From: Salinarimonas ramus
GTDB lineage: Bacteria > Pseudomonadota > Alphaproteobacteria > Rhizobiales > Beijerinckiaceae
Direction: 5' to 3'
Length of the DNA: 64,000 nucleotides
NCBI RefSeq assembly: GCF_014645695.1
Contig: NZ_BMMF01000001.1
Location: 62,001 to 126,000 of the forward strand
Part shown: one piece after another, positions 1 to 8,802 of the stretch
How the letters are laid out: every line of letters begins with the position of its first letter
Position numbering within the stretch: position 1 is the stretch's first letter
Program-made: the position numbers and the translations under genes
Notes under the pieces: model-generated
What the model saw: the letters and a program-made list of their open reading frames with translations, nothing else
Database searches by the model: none
What the model was told of the DNA's origin: nothing

Positions 1-45
1 TGGTGGTCGCGGGCGAAGTCCGTCCTCACGGGCGACGAGAGCTGA
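1..45 (+). CDS. possible C-terminal end of a gene entering from the left
   Basis: Frame 1 stays open from the left edge to a TGA at 43-45 and reads WWSRAKSVLTGDES. A strong rightward terminator lies 24 nt downstream, which implies that a rightward transcript ends here. The tail is too short to assign a family. Another frame ending at the TGA just before the terminator is also possible. Confidence 0.3.
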   Translation, partial: WWSRAKSVLTGDES

Positions 46-69
46 TCGCTCGACCATCGCATGAAGAAG

Positions 70-101
70 AGCCCGCACGGCATGGACCGTGCGGGCTTTT
101 T
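70..101 (+). terminator. Rho-independent terminator
   Basis: A perfect 11-bp stem (AGCCCGCACGG with CCGTGCGGGCT) closes a 6-nt loop and is followed directly by TTTT on the plus strand. It ends a rightward transcript entering from the left. It lies only 20 nt beyond the end of the leftward rsmI, so it could also stop that transcript, but the T-run on that strand is weak. Confidence 0.85.
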
Positions 102-120
102 CATGGGCCGGAGCAGACGC

Positions 121-1062
121 TCAGGCGCCTTTCGAAAGAGCCAGCGCGCGGGCGTAGACCTCGCGCTTCGGCAGGCCCGTCTCGGCGGCGACGAGGGCGG
201 CGGCGTCCTTGATCGAGTGGCTCGCCAGCGCCCGATGGAGGGCGGCGTCGAGCCCGCTCTCGGCCTCCTCGCGCTTGGTGTCCTCAGACGCCTCCCCGAT
301 CAGGACGACGATCTCGCCCTTGGGCGGGCCTTCCTGCGCGAACTCGGCGGCGAGGCTCTCCAGCGTTCCGCGGCGCACCGTCTCGAACATCTTCGTCAGC
401 TCGCGCGCGACGACGGCCCGTCGCGGCCCGAGCACGGCGGCCCCGTCCGCCAGCATCTCCGGCAGGCGATGGGGCGATTCGAACAGGAGCAGCGTTCCCG
501 GTATGCCGGCGAGCGCCTCGAGCCGCGCCCGACGCGCGCCGCTCTTCGCCGGCAGGAACCCTTCGAAGAAGAAGCGGTCCGACGGCAGCCCGGAGACGAC
601 GAGCGCCGAGAGGATGGCGGAGGGCCCGGGAATCGGCACGACGCGGAGCCCCTCCCCGATCGCCTCCTGCACGAGCTTGTAGCCGGGGTCCGAGACGAGC
701 GGCGTGCCCGCGTCCGAGACCAGCGCCAGCGCCTGGCCCTCGCGGACGCGCTGGAGCATGCGCTCGCGCACGCCCTCCCCGGAATGCTCGTGATAGGACA
801 CGAGCGGCGTCGTGATGCCGTAATGCGCCAGCAGATGGCGGGTCACCCGCGTGTCCTCGGCGAGCACGGCGTCCGCGGCGGCGAGCGTCGCCAGCGCGCG
901 GAAGCTCACGTCCGAGAGGTTTCCGATGGGGGTCGCGACGACGTAGAGGCCCGGCTCCAGCGGCTCGGCCTCGGCGGCGAGGCCGAAGGCCGTGAAGACG
1001 CCGCCCTCCCCGCGCCCGGGCTTGGGTGCGCGGCGCGTGCGGTTGTCGATGGGACGCGGCAT
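121..1062 (-). CDS. rsmI: 16S rRNA (cytidine(1402)-2'-O)-methyltransferase RsmI
   Basis: The 313-residue product is a tetrapyrrole-methylase fold enzyme. In this family it methylates the 2'-OH of C1402 in the 16S rRNA decoding centre using SAM. Diagnostic motifs are ATPIGNLSDVSFRAL, LAEDTRVTRHLL, LVSDAGTPLVSDPG and FFEGFLPAKSGARR. The length is slightly above the usual 280-300 because of an Arg/Pro-rich N-terminal extension, so the true start may lie a few codons inside, near GLYVVATP. It is divergent from the LpoA-like lipoprotein gene, a common bacterial arrangement. The usual partner yraN is not found in the 120 nt downstream. Confidence 0.95.
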   Translation of the reverse strand: MPRPIDNRTRRAPKPGRGEGGVFTAFGLAAEAEPLEPGLYVVATPIGNLSDVSFRALATLAAADAVLAEDTRVTRHLLAHYGITTPLVSYHEHSGEGVRERMLQRVREGQALALVSDAGTPLVSDPGYKLVQEAIGEGLRVVPIPGPSAILSALVVSGLPSDRFFFEGFLPAKSGARRARLEALAGIPGTLLLFESPHRLPEMLADGAAVLGPRRAVVARELTKMFETVRRGTLESLAAEFAQEGPPKGEIVVLIGEASEDTKREEAESGLDAALHRALASHSIKDAAALVAAETGLPKREVYARALALSKGA

Positions 1063-1235
1063 GACGGGTGCGATCCGTTTTTCTGGTGTGAAAGGGCGGC
1101 CTGCGGGCTGGGCAGGGCCGCGCGCTTAAGTAAAAATTGCGTCAACGCCGATCCCGTGTCACGAAACGCCGGGACGATACGCGACGCGCGGGCGGCACCT
1201 TAGGCCGACCGCGGGAGACGAGGAAAGGGTAGCGT

Positions 1236-2471
1236 ATGGACGCGTACGGGCAGATCGCATCGCGCCGCGTCGCCACGGCGACGCGCGGCGGCGGCATCGG
1301 ACGGGCGATGCGCGGGGCGCTCGCGGGCCTCGCGACGCTGGCTCTCGCCGCCTGCACGACGCCGCTGACCGGGGGCGACAATCCCTTCGCGGCGGGCCCG
1401 ACGCCCGCGGCGCCCGCGGGCGAGCGTCTGAGCGAGGGCAGCGTGCCGGTCGCCATGCTGCTGCCGCTCACCGGTGCCGGGCAGGGCCAGGCGGCGGCGG
1501 AGGACATGCGCAACGCGGCGAGGCTCGCGCTCTCGGAGTTCAACACGCCCGACATCCGCCTCACCGTCTACGACACGAGCGGCACGCCCGAAGGCGCGAG
1601 CGCGGCGGCCCAGGCCGCGCTCTCCGAGGGCTCGGAGCTGATCATCGGCCCGCTCTTCGCCGGATCCGTCCAGGCCGCCGGTCAGGTCGCGCAATCGCGC
1701 AACGTGCCGGTCCTCGCCTTCTCGACGGACGCGACGGTGGCGAGCCGCGGCGTCTACCTGATGGGCTTCCTGCCCCAGCCGGAGGTGGAGCGCGTCATCG
1801 ACTACGCCGCGCAGAACGGCCGGCGCGCGGTGGCGGCGCTGATCCCGCAGACGACCTACGGCAACGTGGTGGAGGCGCAGTTCCGCGAGACGGCGGCGCG
1901 GCGCGGCGTGCGCGTCGTGCAGGTGGAGCGCTATCCTGCCGGCCAGCCTCAGCAGGCGGTGACGCGCATCGCCGGCGTCGCCGCGGGCGCCGCCCCGCAG
2001 GTGGACGCGCTCTTCATTCCCGAATCGCCGCAGGGACTCGTCGCCGTCAACGCCGCGCTGCAGGCGGCCGGCTTCGACCCGGCGCGCGTGAAGCCGCTCG
2101 GCACCGGGCTGTGGAACGAGCCCTCCGTCATGGGCCTGCCGATGCTGCAGGGCGGCTGGTACGCCGCGCCCGAGCAGACCGGCTTCCAGAACTTCGCGAG
2201 CCGCTACGGGCAGGCCTTCAACGAGCAGCCCATCCGCATCGCCTCCATCGCCTACGACGCGGTGTCGCTCGCCGCGGCGCTGAACCGCACGCAGGGCACG
2301 CAGCGATTCGCCGAGGCCGTGCTCACGAACCGCTCGGGCTTCGCGGGCGTGGACGGCGTCTTCCGCTTCCGGCCCGACGGGCTGAGCGACCGCGCGCACG
2401 CGGTCTACGAGGTGCGCGGCGGCGGCGCCACCGTGGTGAGCCCCGCACCCCGGGCCCTTCCGGACGCCTGA
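1236..2471 (+). CDS. LpoA-like penicillin-binding protein activator, periplasmic lipoprotein
   Basis: The 411-residue protein starts 7 nt after a GAGGAAAGGG ribosome binding site. An N-terminal hydrophobic stretch ends in the lipobox LAAC with Cys40, so it is probably an outer-membrane lipoprotein. The rest is a periplasmic type I binding-protein fold (VAMLLPLTGAGQGQ, LIIGPLFAGSV, VPVLAFSTD), as in LpoA/YraM and amino-acid receptors. Divergence from rsmI mirrors the yraL-yraM arrangement of enterobacteria, supporting a role in activating peptidoglycan synthases. Ligand binding instead of PBP activation cannot be excluded from sequence. Confidence 0.85.
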   Translation: MDAYGQIASRRVATATRGGGIGRAMRGALAGLATLALAACTTPLTGGDNPFAAGPTPAAPAGERLSEGSVPVAMLLPLTGAGQGQAAAEDMRNAARLALSEFNTPDIRLTVYDTSGTPEGASAAAQAALSEGSELIIGPLFAGSVQAAGQVAQSRNVPVLAFSTDATVASRGVYLMGFLPQPEVERVIDYAAQNGRRAVAALIPQTTYGNVVEAQFRETAARRGVRVVQVERYPAGQPQQAVTRIAGVAAGAAPQVDALFIPESPQGLVAVNAALQAAGFDPARVKPLGTGLWNEPSVMGLPMLQGGWYAAPEQTGFQNFASRYGQAFNEQPIRIASIAYDAVSLAAALNRTQGTQRFAEAVLTNRSGFAGVDGVFRFRPDGLSDRAHAVYEVRGGGATVVSPAPRALPDA

Positions 2472-2579
2472 GCCGACGGGCAGGCTGGCCCCACGGGGCC
2501 GCCGCCCTACGTCAGGCCATTCCGGTTCGCAGAAGCGCGCGCGACGGCCGGGTGCCGTCGCCGCGGAGAGGAATGACAG

Positions 2580-2768
2580 ATGGAGTTCGACGGTATTCTC
2601 GTCGGGGTCGCGATCGGGCTCGTGCTCGTCGTGCTGGTTCTGGGTCTCGCCAACATGCTGCGCGGAGGCAGCGCCAATCGCTCGCAGCAGCTGATGCGCA
2701 TGCGCGTGCTCCTGCAATTCGTCGCGATCATCGTCATCATGGGCGTGATCTGGTGGCGGGCCGCGTGA
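2580..2768 (+). CDS. small twin transmembrane protein (HIG1-like)
   Basis: The 62-residue protein has two hydrophobic helices (about residues 6-26 and 44-60) separated by a short basic loop (RGGSANRSQQLMRMR). This is the pattern of small HIG1-type twin-TM proteins of alphaproteobacteria, which often precede a cobalamin adenosyltransferase and etfBA, as here. GAGAGGAATGACAG before the ATG supplies the ribosome binding site. In mitochondria HIG1 proteins associate with respiratory complexes; the bacterial role is unknown. Confidence 0.8.
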   Translation: MEFDGILVGVAIGLVLVVLVLGLANMLRGGSANRSQQLMRMRVLLQFVAIIVIMGVIWWRAA

Positions 2769-2955
2769 CGCCCACCCGCCGCCGCCGAGGCGCTGGAGCG
2801 GCTCGCGCGCCTTTCGGGCGGGTTGTCGCCCGATTGTCGCCATATTCGGGCACGAAGCGGGGGAGAAAGGCCGCGTGATCGGGCATCGATCCGCATTTCG
2901 CCTTCCCATCGCCCGCTTCAGGCGCTACGACCCTTCTGTGAGGAGTAACGCATCC

Positions 2956-3561
2956 ATGCGCGTCGCGATCATCGCATCGGCACTCGTCGGCGGCCTCGCC
3001 GCGGGTCCCGCTTTCGCCGCGGACGCGACCCCGATGCCCGATCCCGTGCCCGTCCCGACGCCCGTGGGCCTGCACGGCGGCTTCCTCTCCGAGGCCCGGT
3101 TCGGCGTCTTCTCCGTCGATCCCTTCAGCGAGAACGGCAGCGAGACCGCGGCGCTCCATGCCGAGCTCCTGTTCCAGAAGCCGTTCACCCCCGCCGACCT
3201 CTTCACCAGCTATTTCGTGCCGCGCCCGCATCTCGGAGCGAGCCTCGATCTCGACGGCGGCGTGAGCTTCGCCTTCGCCGGCCTCACCTGGACGTTCGAT
3301 CTGGGCGAGCGCGTCTTCGTGGAGGCCTCCATCGGCGGGGCGCTGCAGGAGACGCGCGCGGCCGCCTACACGAGCGCCGGCCTCGCCGACGGCGTGGCCG
3401 CAGGGTGCGGGCCCAGCCTGCGCGAAAGCGCCTCGCTCGGCTACCGCTTCAGCGACACCTGGAGCGTCGTCGCCTCCGTGGAGCACCTGTCGAACGACGG
3501 GCTGTGCGACGAGCCGACCAGCATGACCAATTTCGGCGCGCGCCTCGGCTATTCCTTCTGA
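2956..3561 (+). CDS. acyloxyacyl hydrolase, PagL-type lipid A 3-O-deacylase
   Basis: The 201-residue outer-membrane beta-barrel enzyme has a signal peptide (MRVAIIASALVGGLAAGPAFA). The start is chosen because AGGAG lies 10 nt upstream of the ATG; an in-frame upstream extension lacks a signal peptide. The PagL active-site pattern is visible near the C-terminus as VEHLSNDG (His177, Ser179) with a nearby acidic residue (Glu186 candidate), and the protein ends in aromatic Phe like a barrel strand. PagL removes the 3-O acyl chain of lipid A in the outer leaflet. It is inserted between the twin-TM gene and the adenosyltransferase, which are usually adjacent. Confidence 0.8.
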   Translation: MRVAIIASALVGGLAAGPAFAADATPMPDPVPVPTPVGLHGGFLSEARFGVFSVDPFSENGSETAALHAELLFQKPFTPADLFTSYFVPRPHLGASLDLDGGVSFAFAGLTWTFDLGERVFVEASIGGALQETRAAAYTSAGLADGVAAGCGPSLRESASLGYRFSDTWSVVASVEHLSNDGLCDEPTSMTNFGARLGYSF

Positions 3562-3611
3562 GCCGCCGCCCTATCTCCGGCTTCCGACATCGCGACGAGA
3601 AGGAGGCGGAC

Positions 3612-4190
3612 GTGGTCGTCCTCAACCGCATCTACACCAAGACCGGAGACCAGGGCACGACGGCGCTGGCGAGCGGCGCGCGCCGCCCCAAGCACGACCT
3701 GCGCGTCGAGAGCTACGGCACGGTGGACGAGACCAACGCCTGCATCGGCATGGCGCGGCTCCACACGAAGGACGCCGGCGACCTCGACGAGATGCTCGCG
3801 CGCATCCAGAACGACCTCTTCGACCTCGGCGCCGACCTCGCGACGCCCGACACGGGCGAGCCCCTGCCCTACGAGCCGTTGCGGGTCATCGACAGCCAGG
3901 TCGAGCGGCTCGAGCGAGAGATCGACCAGCTCAACGCCGATCTCGATCCGCTGCGTTCCTTCGTGCTGCCCGGCGGCACGCCGGCGGCGGCGGCGCTCCA
4001 CCTCTCCCGCACCGTCTGCCGTCGCGCCGAGCGGCTCGTCGTCGCGCTCTCGCAGAAGGAGGGCGAGCCGGTCTCGCCGGTCGCCATCCGCTACCTCAAC
4101 CGCCTCTCCGACTTCCTCTTCGTGGCGAGCCGCTGGATCAACGCCAAGGGGACGGGTGACGTGCTGTGGGTGCCGGGGAAGACGCGGTGA
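3612..4190 (+). CDS. cob(I)yrinic acid a,c-diamide / cob(I)alamin adenosyltransferase, PduO type
   Basis: The 192-residue enzyme transfers the adenosyl group of ATP to cob(I)alamin to make coenzyme B12. The N-terminal ATP-binding signature RIYTKTGDQGTTAL and the C-terminal helix with RRAERLVVAL and RYLNRLSDFLFVASR are diagnostic of PduO/MMAB. The start is GTG, with a strong AGGAGG 6 nt upstream; no ATG fits. It precedes etfBA and a 3-hydroxyacyl-CoA dehydrogenase, consistent with a link to B12-dependent acyl-CoA metabolism. No cobalamin riboswitch is visible upstream. Confidence 0.93.
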   Translation: MVVLNRIYTKTGDQGTTALASGARRPKHDLRVESYGTVDETNACIGMARLHTKDAGDLDEMLARIQNDLFDLGADLATPDTGEPLPYEPLRVIDSQVERLEREIDQLNADLDPLRSFVLPGGTPAAAALHLSRTVCRRAERLVVALSQKEGEPVSPVAIRYLNRLSDFLFVASRWINAKGTGDVLWVPGKTR

Positions 4191-4376
4191 GCGCACCTTG
4201 CGCCGCTCGTCGCATGTCGGAAAAGCGGGAGCGTTCGTCGCCTTTCGCGCGTTGACAGGGTGGAAGGCGCCTCTGTACGGTCCGCACGCTTTCGTATTCC
4301 CGCCCCACTCGGCCCTCCGGAGCGGCGGAGGACGCGGGGCCGCGGCGCAGCGCACCACGACAAGGACGGTCAGCAC

Positions 4377-5126
4377 ATGAAGATCCTCGTGCCCGTGAAG
4401 CGGGTCGTCGACTACAACGTGAAGATCCGGGTCAAGCCGGATGGATCCGGCGTCGACCTCGCCAACGTCAAGATGTCGATGAACCCCTTCGACGAGATCG
4501 CGGTCGAGGAAGCCATCCGTCTCAAGGAGAAGGGCGTCGCGACCGAGATAGTGGCCGTCTCCATCGGCCCGCAGCAGGCGCAGGAGACGATCCGCACCGC
4601 CCTCGCCATGGGCGCCGATCGCGGCATCCTGGTGAAGACCGACGGCGTCGTCGAGCCGCTCGCGGTGGCGAAGATCCTCAAGGCGATCGTCGCCAACGAG
4701 AGCCCCGATCTCGTGATCATGGGCAAGCAGGCGATCGACGACGACTGCAACCAGACGGGCCAGATGCTGGCCGCGCTGCTGGGCTGGGCGCAGGGCACCT
4801 TCGCCTCGAAGGTCGAGCCCGCCGAGGGCACGGTGGACGTCACCCGCGAGGTGGACGGAGGCCTGCAGACCGTCACGCTCAAGCTCCCCGCCATCGTCAC
4901 GACGGACCTGCGCCTCAACGAGCCGCGCTACGCCTCGCTGCCCAACATCATGAAGGCGAAGAAGAAGCCGCTCGAGGAGACCACGCCGGACGCGCTCGGC
5001 GTCGACGTCGCGCCGCGCCTGCAGGTCGTCTCCACCGCCGAGCCGCCCAAGCGCCAGGCCGGCGTCAAGGTGGGCTCCGTGGAGGAGCTGGTGCAGAAGC
5101 TCAAGAACGAAGCGGGAGTGCTCTGA
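4377..5126 (+). CDS. etfB: electron transfer flavoprotein subunit beta
   Basis: The 249-residue protein has the standard family length. It begins [20 protein letters not shown] and includes the AMP-binding signature [21 protein letters not shown]. With EtfA it takes electrons from acyl-CoA dehydrogenases and passes them to ETF-ubiquinone oxidoreductase. An upstream in-frame extension is rejected because the protein aligns from this ATG. It is separated by 1 nt from etfA, so the two are translated together. Confidence 0.97.
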   Translation: MKILVPVKRVVDYNVKIRVKPDGSGVDLANVKMSMNPFDEIAVEEAIRLKEKGVATEIVAVSIGPQQAQETIRTALAMGADRGILVKTDGVVEPLAVAKILKAIVANESPDLVIMGKQAIDDDCNQTGQMLAALLGWAQGTFASKVEPAEGTVDVTREVDGGLQTVTLKLPAIVTTDLRLNEPRYASLPNIMKAKKKPLEETTPDALGVDVAPRLQVVSTAEPPKRQAGVKVGSVEELVQKLKNEAGVL

Positions 5127-5127
5127 C

Positions 5128-6063
5128 ATGGCGATCCTCGTCCTCGCTGAACACGACAACAAGGCTCTCAAGGACGCCACGCACAAGACGCTCGCCGCCG
5201 CCGCGCAGATCGGCGGGCCCGTGCACGTCCTCGTCGCCGGCTCCGGCGCGAGCGCGGTCGCCGAGGAAGCGGCGACCCTCGAGGGCGTGGAAAAGGTGCT
5301 CGTCGCCGATGCGCCCGCCTACGAGCACTTCCTCGCCGAGCCGACGGCGGCTCTCCTCGTCTCGCTGGCGGACGGCTACGACGCCCTCGTGGCGCCGGCC
5401 TCGACCACGGGCAAGAACGTCATGCCCCGCGTCGCGGCGCTGCTCGACGTGATGCAGGTCTCCGACATCGTGAAGGTGGTGGCGCCCGACACGTACGAGC
5501 GCCCGATCTATGCCGGCAACGCCATCCAGACGGTGAAATGCGCCGAGCCGGAGAAGGTGATCACCGTGCGCACGGCCTCCTTCCAGGCGGTCGGCACCGG
5601 CGGCTCCGCCGCCGTGGAGCAGGTGACTGCGGCCGAGGACCCGGGCCTCTCCTCGTTCAAGGGCGAGGAGATCGCGCATTCGGACCGCCCAGAGCTGACG
5701 TCGGCCAAGATCATCATCTCGGGCGGCCGTTCGCTCGGCTCGACGGACAATTTCAAGACCTACATCGAGCCCATCGCCGACAAGCTCGGCGCGGCCATGG
5801 GCGCCTCGCGCGCCGCGGTGGACGCAGGCTATGCGCCGAACGACTGGCAGGTCGGCCAGACCGGCAAGGTCGTGGCGCCGGATCTCTACATCGCGGTCGG
5901 CATTTCAGGTGCCATCCAGCATCTGGCGGGCATGAAGGATTCGCGCGTCATCGTCGCGATCAACAAGGACGAGGAAGCGCCGATCTTCCAGGTGGCCGAT
6001 TACGGCCTCGTGGGCGACCTGTTCCAGATCCTGCCCGCGCTCCAGGAGGAGCTCGGCAAGTAA
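5128..6063 (+). CDS. etfA: electron transfer flavoprotein subunit alpha
   Basis: The 311-residue FAD-binding subunit starts 1 nt after the etfB stop. The C-terminal FAD domain is complete: SGGRSLGS, the segment [20 protein letters not shown], and [14 protein letters not shown] followed by [19 protein letters not shown]. It forms the EtfAB heterodimer for beta-oxidation electron transfer. The 3-hydroxybutyryl-CoA dehydrogenase downstream is a normal functional neighbour. Confidence 0.97.
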   Translation: MAILVLAEHDNKALKDATHKTLAAAAQIGGPVHVLVAGSGASAVAEEAATLEGVEKVLVADAPAYEHFLAEPTAALLVSLADGYDALVAPASTTGKNVMPRVAALLDVMQVSDIVKVVAPDTYERPIYAGNAIQTVKCAEPEKVITVRTASFQAVGTGGSAAVEQVTAAEDPGLSSFKGEEIAHSDRPELTSAKIIISGGRSLGSTDNFKTYIEPIADKLGAAMGASRAAVDAGYAPNDWQVGQTGKVVAPDLYIAVGISGAIQHLAGMKDSRVIVAINKDEEAPIFQVADYGLVGDLFQILPALQEELGK

Positions 6064-6088
6064 GGCGGGGCTTCTAGGGCGGGACCCG

Positions 6089-6112
6089 GCGGCCGGCACC
6101 TGATCCGGCCGC
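6089..6112. terminator. GC-rich hairpin after etfA, possible terminator
   Basis: Perfect 8-bp arms GCGGCCGG and CCGGCCGC enclose an 8-nt loop, 25 nt after the etfA stop. No T-run follows, so intrinsic termination is uncertain; it may only stabilise the mRNA end. Confidence 0.35.
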
Positions 6113-6274
6113 GGGCGCCACCCGAAAGCGCGGCGCGGGCGGCCGAGGCGTTTCGTCGAGCCCTGCTCGCGAGGATCGCCTTTGGCATCCGCGTCGTTCG
6201 TGTCAGTGTAGGCCGGTGAGGGTGCGCCGCGGACGGCGCGACACCGGGATCGTTCGAGGAGCGAGGAACGTCGC

Positions 6275-7150
6275 ATGGAGATCAAGACGGTCGGCGTCAT
6301 CGGCGCGGGGCAGATGGGCAACGGCATCGCCCATGTCTGCGCGCTCGCGGGTCTCGACGTCCTCCTCAACGATCTCAGCGAGGACCGGGTCACCGCGGGC
6401 CTCGCCACGATCAACGGCAACCTCTCGCGCCAGGTCGCGAAGGAGCTGATCAGCGACGCCGAGCGCAAGGCGGCGCTCGACCGCATCCGCCCCGCGGTTG
6501 GGCTGGAGGCGCTCCAACCGGCGGACATCGTGATCGAGGCAGCGACCGAGAACGAGCAGGTCAAGCGCTCGATCTTCACGGCGCTCTGTCCCGTGCTGCG
6601 GCCCGAGACGATCATCGCCTCGAACACCTCGTCGATCTCCATCACCCGCCTCGCGGCGTCGACCGACCGGCCGGAGCGGTTCATCGGCATCCACTTCATG
6701 AACCCCGTGCCGCTGATGCAGCTCGTCGAGCTGATTCGCGGCATCGCGACGGAAGATCCCACCTTCGAGGCGTCGAAGGCCTTCATCGACAAGCTCGGCA
6801 AGACGACGACGGTGTCGGAGGACTTCCCGGCCTTCATCGTCAACCGCATCCTGCTGCCGATGATCAACGAGGCGATCTACACGCTCTACGAGGGCGTGGG
6901 CTCCGTCGACGCCATCGACACGGCCATGCGGCTCGGCGCGAACCATCCGATGGGCCCGCTGCAGCTCGCCGACTTCATCGGCCTCGACACCTGCCTCTCG
7001 GTGATGCAGGTGCTGCACGACGGCCTCGCGGACACGAAGTACCGTCCCTGCCCGCTCCTCGTGAAATACGTCGAGGCCGGCTGGCTCGGCCGCAAGACGA
7101 AGCGCGGCTTCTACGATTACCGCGGCGAGCACCCGATTCCCACGCGCTGA
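6275..7150 (+). CDS. 3-hydroxybutyryl-CoA dehydrogenase
   Basis: The 291-residue enzyme belongs to the HAD family. The Rossmann NAD site is VGVIGAGQMGNGIAHVCALAG at the N-terminus, and the catalytic region is RFIGIHFMNPVPLMQLVELI with a conserved His-Glu pair. The C-terminal dimerisation domain has GANHPMGPLQLADFIGLDTCL. It oxidises 3-hydroxyacyl-CoA, probably 3-hydroxybutyryl-CoA (Hbd/PaaH-like). GAGGAGCGAGGAA before the ATG is a good ribosome binding site. It lies 211 nt after etfA, so it may have its own promoter. Substrate chain length is inferred from family. Confidence 0.93.
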   Translation: MEIKTVGVIGAGQMGNGIAHVCALAGLDVLLNDLSEDRVTAGLATINGNLSRQVAKELISDAERKAALDRIRPAVGLEALQPADIVIEAATENEQVKRSIFTALCPVLRPETIIASNTSSISITRLAASTDRPERFIGIHFMNPVPLMQLVELIRGIATEDPTFEASKAFIDKLGKTTTVSEDFPAFIVNRILLPMINEAIYTLYEGVGSVDAIDTAMRLGANHPMGPLQLADFIGLDTCLSVMQVLHDGLADTKYRPCPLLVKYVEAGWLGRKTKRGFYDYRGEHPIPTR

Positions 7151-7154
7151 ACCG

Positions 7155-7171
7155 ACGACCGCGCGGGTCGT
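7155..7171. terminator. short hairpin between convergent genes
   Basis: ACGACC and GGTCGT form a 6-bp stem around GCGCG in the 24-nt gap between the converging hydroxybutyryl-CoA dehydrogenase and MocA-like genes. There is no T-run. It could act as a weak bidirectional terminator. Confidence 0.3.
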
Positions 7172-7174
7172 GCG

Positions 7175-7768
7175 TCAGCGCGCCCGCGTCTCCAGCGCGG
7201 CGAGGGCTTCCGGCGTGTCGACGTCGACGAGGATGCGATCGTCCGCGAAGGGCAGCTCCACCACGTCGTCGCGCGCCAGCAGGATCCCGCCAGCGCCGCG
7301 ATCGCCGTCGAGCGCAGCGATCTCCGGTGCGAGCCGGCGCGCGATCAGCACAGGATTGCCGCGCCGTCCCTCGTGAACCGGCACGATCGCCGCGGCATCG
7401 GGCACCCGTTCGTGGGCCGCGATCAGCGCGTCGAGGATGTCCGGCTCGAGCAGCGGCATGTCGCCCAGGCACACGAGCGCCCCGCTGGCGTCCACCGGCA
7501 GTGCCGCGAAGCCGGCCTTCAGCGAGGTCGAGAGCCCCTGCGCGTAGTCCGCGTTCTCGACGAACGACACGGGCAGCCCGTCGAGCGCCGCACGCACCTC
7601 GGCGCCGGCGCGCCCGATCACCACGACGACCGAATCCGCTCGGGAGGCGCAGGCGGCCTCGGCGACGCGTCGCACCAGAGCCGTGCCCCCGAGGCGCGCC
7701 AGCACCTTCGGCGCCTCGCCGAAACGCGAGCCGAGCCCCGCCGCGAGCACGATCGCGGCGACGCTCAC
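7175..7768 (-). CDS. MocA/MobA-like molybdenum cofactor nucleotidyltransferase
   Basis: The 197-residue protein has the NTP-transferase signature AAIVLAAGLGSRFGEAPKVLARLGG and the metal-binding LVCLGDMPLLEPD. MocA adds CMP to Mo-molybdopterin, giving the cytosine dinucleotide cofactor used by xanthine oxidase-type hydroxylases such as CoxL. It is the last gene of the leftward cox operon and overlaps the preceding MPT-binding gene by 4 nt, which supports that cofactor role. Specificity for CTP over GTP is inferred from context. Confidence 0.88.
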   Translation of the reverse strand: MSVAAIVLAAGLGSRFGEAPKVLARLGGTALVRRVAEAACASRADSVVVVIGRAGAEVRAALDGLPVSFVENADYAQGLSTSLKAGFAALPVDASGALVCLGDMPLLEPDILDALIAAHERVPDAAAIVPVHEGRRGNPVLIARRLAPEIAALDGDRGAGGILLARDDVVELPFADDRILVDVDTPEALAALETRAR

Positions 7769-8802
7769 GCCTCGTCCTCGGCGGTGTCCGGCCCCGTGCT
7801 CGGCTCGCCGCTACGCGGTTGCGGGCGCGAGACGATCTCCATCAACAGCCCGCCGACGCCCATGCGCACGATGTCGGCGCGCGTCACGGGCACGTCGGCG
7901 AGGAGGCGGTGAAGCACCCAGTCGAAGCCGTTCTCCTTGGGCGAGCGCGCGCAGCCCGGCGCGCCGATCACGGGTCGGCCGGCGATCTCGCCGACGAGGA
8001 GGAGGTTTCCCGGATCGACCGGCATGCCGAAATGCATAACGTGCCCGCCGGCGGCCTCGATGGCCGCGGGAATGACGTCGCGGCGATCGGCGATGGCCGA
8101 GGCGCCGAAGACGACGATCAGCTCGGCGTCACTCGCTGCGAGGCGGCGCAGCGCATCGGCGAGCGCGCCAGGCGCGTGGGGCGTGCGCAGATCGTCGACG
8201 ATGCGCGCACCCGCCGGAGCGAGGCGCGCGTCGAGGACCCGCAGCGTCTTGTCGACGATCGTGGGCTTGAGCGCAGGAAGCAGCGTCGAGACGACGCCGA
8301 CCCGCGCGCGCCGATAGGGCGCGACCGCGATCCCGCCGCCTCGCGCGGCGTCGATCGCCGCTCCTAGGCATGCCTTCGGCACGGCGTAGGGGATGATCTT
8401 GACCGTCGCCACCATCTCGCCGGCGACCACGGGCTTGAAGTCGGGGAGCGTCGCGATGGTGATCGCCTCGTCGACCCCGTTGATCCGGTCGATGGCGTCG
8501 ACATCGACGCGAAGTATGCCAGCGGCTTGCGCGAACAGGTTCACCCGCCCGGTGAACGGCGCGTCCGCGCGAAGCCCCTCCCCCGCGGCCGCCTGCGCGA
8601 GGCGCGCGGCGGCGGCGTCCTCGCCGACGTCCCCGGGCTCGAGCCGCACCGCGACGATCTCGTCGATCCCCGCGGCGACGAGCGCCGCGACCTCCCGCTC
8701 CCCGATCGAAGCACCCTTCTTGAGAACGATTCCCGGCGCCTTCAGCGAGTGCACCGAGAGCGTGCCGATCGCCTCGCGGACGGGGAGCGTGGCGAAGATC
8801 AT
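7765..8802 (-). CDS. molybdopterin-binding (MoeA/MogA-like) protein of the cox operon
   Basis: The 345-residue protein ends in a MogA-type molybdopterin-binding domain (VGVVSTLLPALKPTIVDKTLRVLDARL, ELIVVFGASAIADRRDVIP, PGNLLLVGEIAGRPVIGAPGCARSPKENGFDW). The N-terminal part resembles the MoeA-like segment often seen before it. It probably binds molybdopterin or its adenylate during cofactor maturation for the CO dehydrogenase-like enzyme. It overlaps the upstream XdhC-like gene and the downstream MocA-like gene by 4 nt each, so all three are translationally coupled. A much longer in-frame upstream extension exists but runs through the XdhC gene and is not real. Confidence 0.88.
   Translation of the reverse strand: MIFATLPVREAIGTLSVHSLKAPGIVLKKGASIGEREVAALVAAGIDEIVAVRLEPGDVGEDAAAARLAQAAAGEGLRADAPFTGRVNLFAQAAGILRVDVDAIDRINGVDEAITIATLPDFKPVVAGEMVATVKIIPYAVPKACLGAAIDAARGGGIAVAPYRRARVGVVSTLLPALKPTIVDKTLRVLDARLAPAGARIVDDLRTPHAPGALADALRRLAASDAELIVVFGASAIADRRDVIPAAIEAAGGHVMHFGMPVDPGNLLLVGEIAGRPVIGAPGCARSPKENGFDWVLHRLLADVPVTRADIVRMGVGGLLMEIVSRPQPRSGEPSTGPDTAEDEA

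Noticed and set aside
1200-2909. 569-codon open frame on the minus strand
   Set aside because: It covers the LpoA-like and twin-TM genes on the other strand and has an Arg/His-rich shadow composition.
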